In this document: positions 1 to 10,772 of the stretch, piece by piece | Position numbering within the stretch: position 1 is the stretch's first letter | How the letters are laid out: the number at the start of each line of letters is the position of its first letter | Source of the DNA: Diplodia intermedia | Taxonomy: Eukaryota > Ascomycota > Dothideomycetes > Botryosphaeriales > Botryosphaeriaceae | Direction: 5' to 3' | Assembly (NCBI GenBank): GCA_021495925.1 | Contig: JAKEKT010000026.1 | Coordinates: forward strand, 124,001-188,000 | DNA length: 64,000 bases | Translations under genes and position numbers: made by a program | The notes under the pieces: model-generated | The model's database searches: none | What the model was told of the DNA's origin: nothing | Seen by the model: only the letters and a program-made list of their open reading frames with translations

Positions 1-2456
1 CAATAGCATAACCAGAGTCACGTACAGCAGTCCTGACATTTGCCGACTTGAGATGGTTCAGCCATGAATGTACCTCTTCTCTCCGATCGTCAGCATTTAG
101 GAATAGAGAGACATTGGCAACCGCCGAGGGCACGGTGCGAAGGACAGATTCCTCTGTACGACCGAGACAGAGCCGTAAGGGAGCCATGGCAAGTCTCTTC
201 GAGAAAGGGACCGGGAGGAAGGAGATGTCGTCGCCCAAGCTATTGGTAAGGCCGGCTAGGGCAGCAATGAAAGTGCAGATGGCAGAAGCTGTTAGTTCCG
301 GCCGAAGTGCTGGAGAAGTGAACACCCGCTCGGGAAGGTCGAGTTGGCCGTCGAGAAGACTCCACAGCCCAGCAATTTCCGCAACTTCTGGCCCTTGTAG
401 AGGGGTCGGCTGCCCGATGGAGTGCTCCAAGTCTGAAGTATGCCGGCGGCCGCTTTCCGTTACCAAAGATGCTAACGATAGAATTAAACCGTGACGCTCT
501 TCAACATCTCGGACATGGAGCTTGCGCAGCTGATTGCGGACACGCTCAACCATGGTCTTGACGGTGTTGAACGGCTGGATGGTACTTAAGCGGCCTATGG
601 CGTTTGCAGTCGAAACTCTGGAAGGTGTGTCAGGCGACCCAATACCTCGCCATCCAAGCAACCCGGCAGACAAGGAATCCCAGTAGATCTGGCCCAATTG
701 CGCGGCATTGAAGCCAACCTGACTGATGGCACGATCACGCAATCCGACAGCGTGAAAGTCGACGATCTGGACAAGAGGAATACCTTCAAGTACTGTATTG
801 GGGTGTCTCCCGATAAGTTCCTGAAGCGCGGCGGAAGATCCCCGACGGATATTCCCAGCAGGATCCAAGCATGCAGCAACCAAGAGTTCAATGGCCAGGA
901 TCTGGGGGATAGACAGCGCCTGGTCGTGTCCTCCCGCAGCACGGATGGAAGTTGTGCTCACCAAGAGAAGTTCATTTGTGGTGTATCTTCTTGACACGGC
1001 CCAAATGCCGAAACAGGCAGCATCCCGGACGTTCGTGCCAATAGAACCTCCGGTGGCAGAGCGCTGTTCGAATGTGAGAGCGAGGAGCAGAGCGTTGAGG
1101 ATGTCGGGAAGTTGATCGGTGGATGGCGCTCTCCGGTAGAGCAGTTGAGAGAGTGCAAGCGTGAGGCCATGCCAGCGAAGAGCATTGACAGCGCTGAGAT
1201 TCCTGGCAGAGCCTTCCCACAACACGTCTTCATTGAGACAGCCCAGAATAGCCTCGATGACTTCGGCACCAAGTTCCGGCTCGAGCTTCATGGTGATGAC
1301 ACTGAGTGCCTTGCTTGCTGCATACCTTACAGGGGAGTCTCCGTCACCGACGGTTTGCAGCAAGAAATCTATGACCTCCTCCAATAGCGCAGACGAGTCC
1401 TCAGGCGAATCAGATTGTAAGTAGTGAGTGACGATATGGCGGAACGTCTTGATAACAAGCTTTCTCGCAACAGCGGACGATTTGACAAATTCAAGATTTC
1501 CCTGGTTGACGATGAAATCACATGCCTTGTAGATATCCATGAGGAAATCTCCCAGTTCGTCCTTGTTCGCGGATGCAACAAGACCACTCAGAAAAGTCAA
1601 GACACCCAGACAGGTGTGGATATCAGACACGCTCTCGGTCGTGCTGCTGAAGAACGACAAAGCCCATTTGACGAGAGACTCCAGCAGGCCTACTTTGCGC
1701 ATGTCGGGCCGTAAAGACAGTCGCACAAGGAGGCCTGCAGCAGCATCGCGCTCCCGCGTCGCGCATTTGAGATGGTCAATGCATATCGGAATGATTCGGT
1801 TTACGACGCCGGGTAAATTATCCGGCAGGGTGATGCCAGTACGCTGGTGGGCGGTTGCAGCAGGCTGGCCAGATGATATTGAGGCCAAGTCGAAAGGAGC
1901 AAGCATGAGATGTGAGAGCCAAAGCAAGGCTACAAATTTCTCTTCCCAGACGAGAAACTCGCCACCAAGTCCTTTCTCGAAGTGGTCAAGGATGGGCTCC
2001 AAGTAGCGGGGCTCATTGTTGAGGAAGCCTACAATGACCTTCTGGCCACGAACCTTGCAGAGGATGTACAAGACTCGCGAAACGGCCAGCGGAAGAGGGA
2101 CAGCTTTGGACTTGACGGGCGTGGCAGTGGACTGGAGCAGATACTCCAAGTAAGCCTCAACTAGCTGCGGTACAACGTATCTCAAGTGCGTGTCGAGCAG
2201 CTGCGGCTCTTCTTGGAATGGCTCAATCTTGACCAATGGTCAGCAACAGCCCCTGTGGAATGCGAGAAAAGAGGAGCCGTACAAAGGACAGAAGGCGATC
2301 CAGGTCTCGCTGTCGCACTACACGGTGGACACGGCGATGTCCTGTGGATACGGGGGTAGATTTCCATGTGACCTTTTCCAAGGACGAGCGTAGATCAGAC
2401 AACAGGCCAGCGGAGGCTCGCTGAAGCCTGATGTCTTCATCGTCGTTGGCATCCAT
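1..2456 (-). CDS. Tubulin-folding cofactor D (partial, C-terminus off the left edge)
   Basis: Tubulin-specific chaperone D (TBCD/Alp1/Cin1 family), which with cofactors C and E assembles alpha/beta-tubulin heterodimers in the cytosol. Exons 2456..2283 and 2227..<1; the 55 bp intron 2228..2282 has a GCTGAC branch point and restores phase 0. The start gives MDANDDEDIRLQRASAGLL, the usual N-terminus of the family. The second exon stays open to base 1, so about 800 residues of a protein normally near 1,100-1,250 are visible. Recognisable stretches are EPFQEEPQLLDTHLRYVVP just after the intron and GLLGWRGIGSPD in the middle; the protein is helical HEAT/armadillo-like throughout. It shares a short divergent upstream region with the Pol delta subunit gene. 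The identification rests on family memory, not a search, but several blocks agree. Confidence 0.9.
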
Positions 2457-2669
2457 GGAGATTCAAAGCGAGACGTGGTCGGCAGGGGTGACCGGGGACG
2501 GAGGAGCAGTGGAGGGCGGGCGGAGCTGGAGTGCTTGGCGTGACGTGGTGGGGCGCGACGCGGGCGCGCGACTGCTCCACCGACGCGACTTCCCGCGTCT
2601 GAACATTTCCAACAGCTCGCTGCCAACCCCCTCAACGCACCTCTGCGTCTTTCGACTGGCGCCCTCACC
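2457..2669. promoter_or_regulatory. Divergent intergenic promoter, cofactor D / Pol delta subunit
   Basis: These 213 bp separate the two divergently read start codons, so both core promoters and 5' UTRs must lie here or overlap the opposite gene. I see no clear TATA box or named factor site. The assignment is from position only. Confidence 0.5.
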
Positions 2670-4204
2670 ATGGATCGGTACAAGGACCACCTGGCAGCCC
2701 GCGTGCTCCAGGAATCCCGCCCTGTATGCTCCAAGACACACTTGCGCGACTTTACAGCATACTGAATTTGGCCGCAGATCACCTACAAGCTGTTGAGCCG
2801 TGAGCTGAAGGTCCATGTTCACCAAGCGAAACAGTACGAAGCGCACCTTCTTTGTGCCCTCCATAGCTGACCCTCTCGTCTAGGATGCTCTACCACTTCC
2901 ATGCAACAGAGAATCAGAAAAGGCCCGGTTCCGTTCACGCTACCTACATCATCACCGGCACGAAGCATGCTGGCCACCTCACACAAACCAATGGCCACGC
3001 CGATGAGGATGTGCCCATGCGCAGCAGTCCAATTCCCAGCTCGTTACCCGATGCCCCCGCCGAGGATGAGCAAAGCCGGCTGAAGGTCACATCCATAAAG
3101 TTGGTGAGGGAGGAAGATGTGGACGAGGCCAAGGAGCAGTTCGAAGAGATTACCTCCTTCCATGTCTACAGCTTGGAACCTGGCCCTTTGAAGGATCTCC
3201 AAGTACTCTCCGATTGCACTCGCGAGGCAGCTAAGAAGTGTGCCGACGAGGATCCGCTGCAGGCGTGGGAAACCTACGGCTCCATACGCTACCCGCACGC
3301 AAGGAGAAGGACACCAGGAATCAAGCCTCAGGCCCCAGCACCTGTTGCCACAAATGCCGCCGCGAAGGTCGCTCCCCGTCCGAGTACCACTGCAGTTTCG
3401 AAACAAAAGGAAGTGCAATCCAAGACCAACGACTCGCAAAAACCTTCCCGTCCGTCTACCCCGCAAGTCGATGCCGCGGCGTTACCAAACAAGAAGACCA
3501 ACAGGGCAAGCTTGAAGAAGGAGGCTTCCAACATCTTCGCGTCGTTCGCAAAGACACAGCCAAAGAAGAAAGCAGCTGAGTCAGGAACTTCAACGCCAGC
3601 CACGAAGTCGGCAGAGCAGAGCCAAGCAGAAGATGAGCCAATGAAGGACGCTTCGGACGAGGAAGGAGAGGATGACGACGTGGTTGTCACCGGGGCGAAC
3701 AAGAAGTCTCGGGAGGAGACGACTGAGGCCATGAAGAAGGCTCGGGCTGAGCGAGAGGCGAGAGACAGGAAGCTGCGGGACATGATGGACGAAGACGACG
3801 ATGATGCGAGTATGCAGGATGCGCCTACGCCTGCACTTGAGGAATCTGAGGAGCAAAGCGAGGGCGCACCTGCACAGCCCGAACCGGAACCGGAGAAGAA
3901 GGAGGAAATCACGGTCGCCAACGGCCGCAGACGGGGACGCAGACGCGTCATGAAGAAGAGGACGTACAAGGACGATGACGGATACTTTGGTGAGTTTTCC
4001 CTTTGGTCACAGCTGATGCGCATCTACTAACCACCCGTTTCCATAGTTACAAAAGAAGAGCAAGTCTGGGAGTCCTTCTCAGAAGACGAGCCCCAACCCA
4101 AGAAGTCCAAGCCTACGCCCACGACCACGGCAAAGCCTAGGAAGGGTGGCGGAAAACAAGGCCAAGGAAGCATCATGTCTTTCTTCGCAAAGAAGCCGTC
4201 TTAA
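2670..4204 (+). CDS. DNA polymerase delta subunit 3 (Cdc27/Pol32 family)
   Basis: Non-catalytic subunit of replicative DNA polymerase delta; it tethers the enzyme to PCNA in the nucleus. Exons 2670..2723, 2778..2833, 2884..3989, 4047..4204 give 457 aa. The N-terminus (MDRYKDHLAARVLQESRP, then ITYKLLSRELKVHVHQAKQML) is the conserved Cdc27 winged-helix region; the middle is long, acidic and lysine-rich, and likely disordered. The last residues contain a PCNA-interacting motif, QGSIMSFF at about 445-452, which is diagnostic for this family. The last intron (57 bp) lies about 50 codons before the end; reading through it would stop early at 4030 and lose the PIP box. Strongly supported by the N-terminal block and the C-terminal PIP box together. 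Confidence 0.92.
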
Positions 4205-5202
4205 TGGACGATTTTCAGTGGCAGAATACTCTGTCTGGGCATCGACTAGATGAGGAACATCTCAGCGAGTGAAGATTGGCAACGGGAGTAGTAAAGTATG
4301 GTGATTGCAGGTCAAACATGCATATGCTGAGGCGTATGTAAAATAATACACATCAGATACCCTGGCCGCAATGTTCAGACTTCCGCTGATTGCTTGCGCT
4401 ATTGCTATCAGTGACCACCATACAAATTGGTTATGATTTTGAAGGCCAGAAAAGTGCCTTCCACGCTTCTCATGAGTAGCAATGGTTATTGCACGTGGCT
4501 TAAAGGTAAACCAACAAGCCCAGCCTACGCTAATACCTGCTCTCTCAAATTGTCAATCAATCATGAAATTTTAACATCATCATTCACTGATAACGATAAC
4601 CAAACTACTACTAGATTCATTAAAGATGGTTGGTGACTGTCTACATAGTATTCTAAGGTTGGGAGCCTGAAAACCAGCTTACTCCTTACTTACCGGCGTG
4701 ACAACACCCTCTATCCAGTTTGGGTTTAATACTATGGGGTTTCGATCTCTCGTTTTCTGTTCGACTAGGTACTTTCGGTCCACCAGGCGCGCAGTCTCAG
4801 AGTAGAAAGTAAAAAACATGCAAACGTTAGAGTTGTACAATAACTTTGTGCCGTATTCGTACGAATGTCAAAAGTGAGATTTGCTCCGCTACAACTGGTT
4901 TTGAACTACGTACCGCTGGATGGAATGAGACACTGCATATATTTTGTACATATGTAGGGGCATTTGGCACTAATAAAGAAGTGCTCTAGTTCGAATGAAG
5001 ATTGCAATACGTACAGGCTCGATACCAAACTCTGGATTAGGCAACCACTGCTGTTGAAAAAACCTGCAATTTGCAGAATGGAAGCTACCCATACACTCGA
5101 CGATTTCAGTTATTCGACTGCGCAAAGACAACCAGGCTACCTGTGTAAACCTTATGTCCGACCATCATTCTCGTGGCGTGGTCAACCGCGGCATGAATGT
5201 TT
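4205..5202. other. Intergenic, locally AT-rich, no gene seen
   Basis: One kilobase between the convergent 3' ends of the Pol delta subunit gene and the Rpn13 gene. It is visibly richer in A+T than the flanking genes, mainly from about 4300 to 5100. It holds only short ORFs (the largest 121 codons, over 4964..5329, running into the Rpn13 exon) with no recognisable protein. It might be a decayed repeat, but no element ends can be seen. Confidence 0.5.
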
Positions 5203-6747
5203 TCAGTCAACATCCATCCTTCCCGATCCACCCTGCTTTTCTTCATCCTCCGCCGTCTTCTTGACACCCTTTAGAAATGCTTCCACGGCATCGCCGCCGC
5301 CCAGGGGAACACCGCTGTGGCGCATATAGCCTCCATTCTCTACCTTGATCTTCAAGGCCTCACTGACACTTGGCAGACCACCATCCCTCAAAGCCACGGT
5401 CAAGCTAGACAAGCTCTGGTGTAGTTGCGGAGAGCGAAGAACACGCCTGAGAATGTCCTTCTTCTGCGAAATGCTGAGCGCCTGAATGGCAGCCTGGACC
5501 GTCTCGGAGTTGGGATCGGCGTCGGAGAGGTCGGCAGCTTCTTGAGAGAGGAGGAGGATAGCGGGAGGGAGGTTCGAGAGGAGCGCGTCGATGAGAGCGG
5601 GATCGCCAGACTCGATTATGGGGATAGTGTTGGAGGACGAAAGGAGATCGGCGAGCGTCGTAAACAGGCTACCCTGGGGCTGCGATTGGGATGCACCGCC
5701 ACCGGAATTGAGGGAATTGAGGAAGTTCTGAACGATTGCTGATGCATCGTTCTGCCTACCACTTGTGAAAAGTTAGCATCGCGGTCTTCAAAAATGGCGA
5801 TGTGAGACATGAGCGTAGCTTGGGCTTGAGGTGCGGGGCCGAGACAGCGTCACAACTTGTGCGTGACCTTCCGCAATCGATTCACTCTCTACGTAACACA
5901 AGTCGGACAATGGAAGCGCTGTCTTCGAGCAGCTTCTACACCAACGACGAAGCACCAATCTTGTTATGCCCCGGTAACGCCATGCCAAGACGCCTCATGA
6001 AATCGAGAAGTAACCTACGCTCGAGCTCCGTCAGCACCTCCCTCACGGGCCTCCTCGCCTTCTTCCCTAACATCGCCACCGGTAGCGCCGGCACCAGCGC
6101 CGCCACTGCCTTGTCCGTGATGCTCGTTGCCAGGAGCATCTTCCATTGTTTCGTCGTCATCCCCGCCACGAGGGTTCTGGACCTGGCGTAGCTCATCCTG
6201 AACATCAATCTCCTCGCCAGAGAGCAACATGTCGACAATCTGGCCGATCTTCAAGTCTCTCGGGCTGAACCAGTTGGCGTCGCCGCTGGGATGCTGACTC
6301 TTGGATTGCAGCCAGAAGAGATGACGCTGCGAGCTCGAGGAGAACTTGAGAGCGAAGATGCGACCATCGGTCGGGGATTTGAGATTGTCGGAGTTGGAGT
6401 TGTCCTCCTTGCCGGTGTAGGGGACAAAGGAGCCGTCGCCGGGAATCATGAGCAGGTCAAGCTCGGGGTCGTTGACCGACGCTGACCGCGGGCGCCAGCA
6501 GAAGTGGCAAAGCTCTGGGAAGCTGTTAGAAGCGCGAAACACCAAAGACAAAGGTGACAACAGGCCGTACCATCGCCGATGTAGAGGTAGATGTAGCCGG
6601 GCGTCGACACGGCCTTGACCTTCCAAGGGTTGGAGCTGGTCTGCAACAGGCATCAGTTATTGGGATCGCGGGGAGAACGGAGTGGGAACAACTGACGTCG
6701 ACGTCGCACTTGCCGGCCTTGAAGGTGATCAGCGGGGCTATCGACAT
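5203..6747 (-). CDS. Proteasome ubiquitin receptor Rpn13/ADRM1
   Basis: Subunit of the 19S regulatory particle that binds ubiquitin through its Pru domain and recruits the deubiquitinase Uch37/UCHL5. Exons 6747..6697, 6640..6571, 6514..6019, 5755..5203 give 389 aa. The Pru domain spans about residues 3-120 (MSIAPLITFKAGKCDVD, WKVKAVSTPGYIYLYIGD, LCHFCWRPRSASVNDPELD, GRIFALKFSSSSQRHLFWLQ). A low-complexity Gly/Glu linker follows, then a DEUBAD-like helical C-terminus (ALSISQKKDILRRVLRSPQL). The third intron (5756..6018, 263 bp) is much longer than its neighbours and ends with a GCTAAC branch point before TAG; a small hidden exon there cannot be excluded. Divergent from the eL6 gene. Confidence 0.9.
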
Positions 6748-7090
6748 GGTGGATGTGTGGAGTAGTGGAGGAGTTGAGGGGGAGAGGTGAGGCTGAAGCT
6801 CGCACAAGCACAAGCAACCTTCGGTGGATCAAAGGCAACGTCAAGCTCCAGTCGCGTTGCGCTGCTGCAGCTCGCCCGCGGCGGAGCGCACAGGCCCGGA
6901 TGACCTCTTGGCGGCATCATTGCGGGCCAATCACGCCCTGCTCGGCTCGGACCCGGAAAAACTGGCCCGGAATCCGCTCACCACACGATCAATTTGAACT
7001 TCGCTTGCGAGTATTGTGACGGGCTTGACGACGACGACTCAACCACCCACCGACCCTACCCCTTCCGGATTATCCAAAACACCATCCGAA
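6748..7090. promoter_or_regulatory. Divergent promoter region, Rpn13 / eL6
   Basis: 343 bp separate the start codons of two housekeeping genes read in opposite directions. The eL6 side carries pyrimidine-rich stretches upstream of the ATG, as is common for fungal ribosomal protein genes. No specific factor site is claimed. Confidence 0.5.
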
Positions 7091-7952
7091 ATGTCGGCTC
7101 CCCAGGCATCGACCAAGAAGTTCGGAAAGGGCGAGCGGACCATCCCTCACCACACCGAGAAGGCCGCCAAGTACTACCCGGCTGAGGATGAGCAGCAGCC
7201 CCGCAAGGTACGCGCATTCGAACGAGAGCAGTGTGGAAAAGAGGAGGAATTGCAGGATTTGCTTGGTTGGACTTGCAATTCGCGGCGATGAGCGCCTGCA
7301 TTGCGCACTTAGCCCGAGCTCGCAGCAATGCTCCGAGTTGGCGATATGTGGACCGCACAACAGCAACACCAGAAAGCTGACGCAGCGATTTCTCTGCAGG
7401 TTCGCAAGGCCATTCGTCCCGCCAAGACGCGTGCCTCGCTCCAGCCCGGCACCGTCCTGATCCTCCTGGCCGGTCGTTTCCGCGGCAAGCGCGTCGTCCT
7501 CCTCAAGCACCTGCCCCAGGGTGTTCTTCTCGTCACCGGTCCCTTCAAGGTCAACGGCGTTCCTCTCAGGAGAGTCAACGCCCGCTATGTCATCGCCACC
7601 TCCACCAAGGTGGACCTGAGCGGCATCGACTCCGGCGTCGTTGACAAGGCTGGCGCCGACGGTTACTTCGTCAAGGACAAGAAGGAGAAGAAGGCCAGCG
7701 AGGAGGCTTTCTTCAAGCAGGGCGAGAAGGCTGAGGTCAGTAGCGCAGGAGCAGTTCTCGAAAAACCGGCGGAGGACGCAGACTGACAGATATTAGGCTC
7801 GCAAGCCCGCCAGCGCCCGCGTTGAGGACCAGAGGTCAGTCGACAAGGCCATCCTTGCCAACATCAAGAAGAGCGACCCCTACCTCCTGAGCTACCTTAG
7901 CTCCACCTTCAGCCTGCGCAAGGGTGACAAGCCCCACGCTATGGTTTTCTAA
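7091..7952 (+). CDS. 60S ribosomal protein eL6
   Basis: Cytosolic large-subunit ribosomal protein eL6 (old name L6). Exons 7091..7207, 7400..7735, 7797..7952 give 202 aa, normal for fungal eL6. The lysine/arginine-rich N-terminus is followed by the KOW-type core RASLQPGTVLILLAGRFRGK, then RVVLLKHLPQGVLLVTGPFK and GVPLRRVNARYVIATSTKVD, which are hallmark blocks. The protein ends in YLSSTFSLRKGDKPHAMVF. The first intron (192 bp) is long, as is common near the 5' end of ribosomal protein genes. Reading into the second intron gives an alternative stop at 7786, which I regard as unspliced read-through. Confidence 0.96.
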
Positions 7953-8300
7953 GCGATCCGTCGGAGGAGTCTGGGATGACGTGGATGAGTGGATGCGGAT
8001 ATCCAACAACCGGCTTGCTGCGGCCGTAATAGCAGGTTTTCATGGCACGGCGATGGTTAAGGAGGGTTCGGTCTGCATTTCCAGAGATATTGTACTGCGA
8101 GGCTGAATTCCACAAAAACATCCGAGATGCTACCTGGCGCTTCTGGTTCTCTATTCAAATGACACAAAAAGAATGGACATTGAAGGCCTTTAGAGCAAAT
8201 ACACAAAACGAGACTCCCAACACCAAGGACGGCATCCGAGAATGCCTCTGAATTATCAAATCTCCCTCGCAGGTTTCATACTCGTCCTTTCTTATTTCTG
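7953..8300. other. Intergenic between convergent genes
   Basis: 348 bp between the stop codon of eL6 and the stop codon of the fatty-acid-hydroxylase-like gene; it must hold both 3' UTRs. No gene or repeat seen. Confidence 0.5.
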
Positions 8301-9651
8301 TCACTTCTTTCCCCTTCCTTTAATCCGTCTGTTTTTAATCCTTGAACCCAGGTTGTCCACAGCATCATTAGCATCGTCAAGCGCTCTGCTCGTCTTCTCC
8401 GGCACGTGGTGCTTCTCCAGCTCGTCCCGCATATCCTCCACGACATCACCGCCGATCGTCGTTCCGTGAACCCAGTCCAAGAGGCCCCACGGCGCGTAAT
8501 TACCTTGACCACCTGTGAGAAGATGGGCATCAGCGCGCCTCGCCATCCCGCTCAAGACGATCGTCGATGGCAATACGGAGTATCCGGAGTACACGAGCAG
8601 CTCTTCCACCGAGACTAGCGCAAGCAGCAATTGAAATGTTAAGATGTGGAAGCGGAAGATGACGGCGGGTAGGTAAACGGGCAGCCAGCGGTGTAGCAGC
8701 CATGCAATCGGATGGTCGTAGTTTGCGACGAACGAATACGGCGCCCGGATGCTCAATTGCCAGGTTCGATGCCATCGCGCGATACGGGATCCTGATGCGT
8801 GGAGGACGTGGCGATGAATGTAGTATTGCAGGATCTATGCCAAGCGTGAGCTGAGTGCACGGTTTGACTAATGTCCGTCGGGCAGCAAGATGACCACGGT
8901 GAGGCAATGGCACAGCAGGTTGGAGATGAAATGAGCCCACCCACATCTGTCTGGCAAAGATGTTGCACCATACTGACGTGGGTAGTTCAATTCAATATCC
9001 GGACATGGATGTGAGTCTTCAATGCCGACTAACCCGTCCAGGATCAAGTATTCTGTACCCTGCTGTGAAGGCACTGTTTGCAGTTTGCTGCATGCCAATT
9101 TGCGGGGACGGCTTCTTGCTGCTCTCTGAATGTGCTTCCGTAAAATCAAAATTTAAACTTACACCTCTGATGAGAAGTCCTTTGGCAATGTCCTTGGCTA
9201 GCCCCCACGGAAGTGGCAACCTCGTTACGATCTTGAGCGCACTTTTCATGCGTAGTCCTCGCGTTAACAACAAGTCAATGCCCACCTGGAACGCAATGCC
9301 GAGCAGCACATTGAAGATGCTCCAGGCGGCAACTTTTACGACGCCTTTACGACCCTTGGTTCCTTTCGTGCCACTACGGCCTGGCAGTGCAATCTCGCCC
9401 TGCGCCTTGATGGCGACGGAAAGGCTAGGCACTGCAGCGTCGAACAAGAGGAACAGCGAGGACGGCAGGATGTAAAAGAGGAGGCGTACGGCGAGCGTGC
9501 CGAAACCCTCGACGCGCAAGGGCGGGTGCGACAGAACCAGGGTCGACCAGGTTAGGTAGAAGAACAGCAGATTGAGCGAGGTGCTGTAGTTGGAGTAGAT
9601 CGGGAGGAAGGCGGCACTGAGCAACGGGAGGCCGAGCAGCGTGTCCAGCAT
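8301..9651 (-). CDS. Fatty acid hydroxylase / sterol desaturase family membrane protein
   Basis: Predicted integral membrane di-iron-family protein of 340 aa. Exons 9651..9163 and 8834..8301; the 328 bp intron has a strong GTAAGT donor. Exon 1 encodes several hydrophobic helices (LLFFYLTWSTLVLSHPPL, LLFYILPSSLFLLFDA). Exon 2 opens with YYIHRHVLH (about 168-175), the first histidine box, followed by W-H-R (about 185), an N-Y-D-H-P segment and GGQGNYAPWGLLDWVHGT near the C-terminus. In classical family members the second and third boxes have paired histidines; here they look degenerate, so activity and substrate are uncertain. The start at 9651 is chosen because upstream sequence in this frame meets a stop without another ATG. 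Confidence 0.8.
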
Positions 9652-10772
9652 GACGGCGAGCGCGAGCAGCAGCGGCGCGTCGGAAGCAATGGCAGTCCGG
9701 TCCTGGTGTTGAACGCTCCGGTTTCTGTTGAAGTGATGACAAGCTGTCGTGATCGGTGGAGCTCAATCGGGGAGGACCGCGCAGTTGCACGGCTCCAGTA
9801 CGCACTGGCGCGACCAGAGGCTTGAAAGGCGCGTGGGGGATTTGGAGCTGCCACGGAAGCTAGGTGGAAAGGTGAGGTTGAGGGAGAGGAACGCAAGGAG
9901 ACATTGTACATGGGAGTGCTATCTGCGGGGTGGTGATAAGCAGCAAGGTTGGAAGCTTGGTGTTGCATCTTGCAGGGTCAGGCCGATGACGACAATCAGG
10001 CCGCAGCATGTGCCTGCACAAGCGGCCCCATGCTGACCGCCTGGAGCACGCGACGAATGGAGCTCTGGCGCGTCCGAGCGCTTGCCATGCACGCGTTTCT
10101 CTCGCTTCGCAGCATTAATTTGGCGTCTTAAATGCGCCCTTCTAGCCGTAACGGTGCATCCTTCTGCTGGAACTCCCGATGGCGGGTTGACGACAAGGAA
10201 GGCGGTCGGCAGGATTTCCCGAATCCTCCTTATCCTGCTCCGGCGGCGAAAAAGTAAGGACAGCACGGAAGCACAACTGTCACCCCGCAGGCACTGCGAC
10301 AGGATCCATGTCGCACTGAGCCCCGAGCGCAGACATGGATCGAAACACTCGGCAAGGCGCTTCACCCGCTGTTACAGAGCGGGCAAAACTTCCATGCGGG
10401 CCTGCTATGCGCGGCGGATGCAATTTCAGTAGCAGGTGTAGCGCAAGCTGGCGCGCCCGCACCCCTGTATCGCTCCGTCGATCGAATGCTCGTGCGGGCT
10501 CACCCTGACTACGAATAATAACCAACCGCAACGCCCCTCGTGGTGTGAATTACCCGCCTGTCCACCGCGCTGCTCGCTCCAGCTCACTGCGGCGCCTGTG
10601 GCAGCGCCTCCGCTCCCCCGTCCTCGCGCGTTCTTTGCGACACAACCATGCAGCCAGCTCCCACCGCACTCGCAGCCGCCGTCAGTGGAAGCTACACCCC
10701 TACCGCAGTCCACCGCGCCTGCTGATTCCATTCCGCCGTCCCTTGCGTCGCTCCCTCCTCCGCCCGCCAACC
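9652..10772. promoter_or_regulatory. Long divergent upstream region
   Basis: 1.1 kb between two divergently read genes. The reading frame of the downstream hydrolase stays open back to 10545, but that part is Arg/Ser-rich without character and I treat it as 5' UTR. No other gene, repeat or motif was recognised. Confidence 0.45.

Noticed and set aside
10545..10772. Longer N-terminus of the alpha/beta-hydrolase from the upstream in-frame ATG
   Set aside because: The added 76 residues are Arg/Ser/Leu-rich like translated leader sequence; the ATG at 10773 has a good context (CCAACCATGGA).
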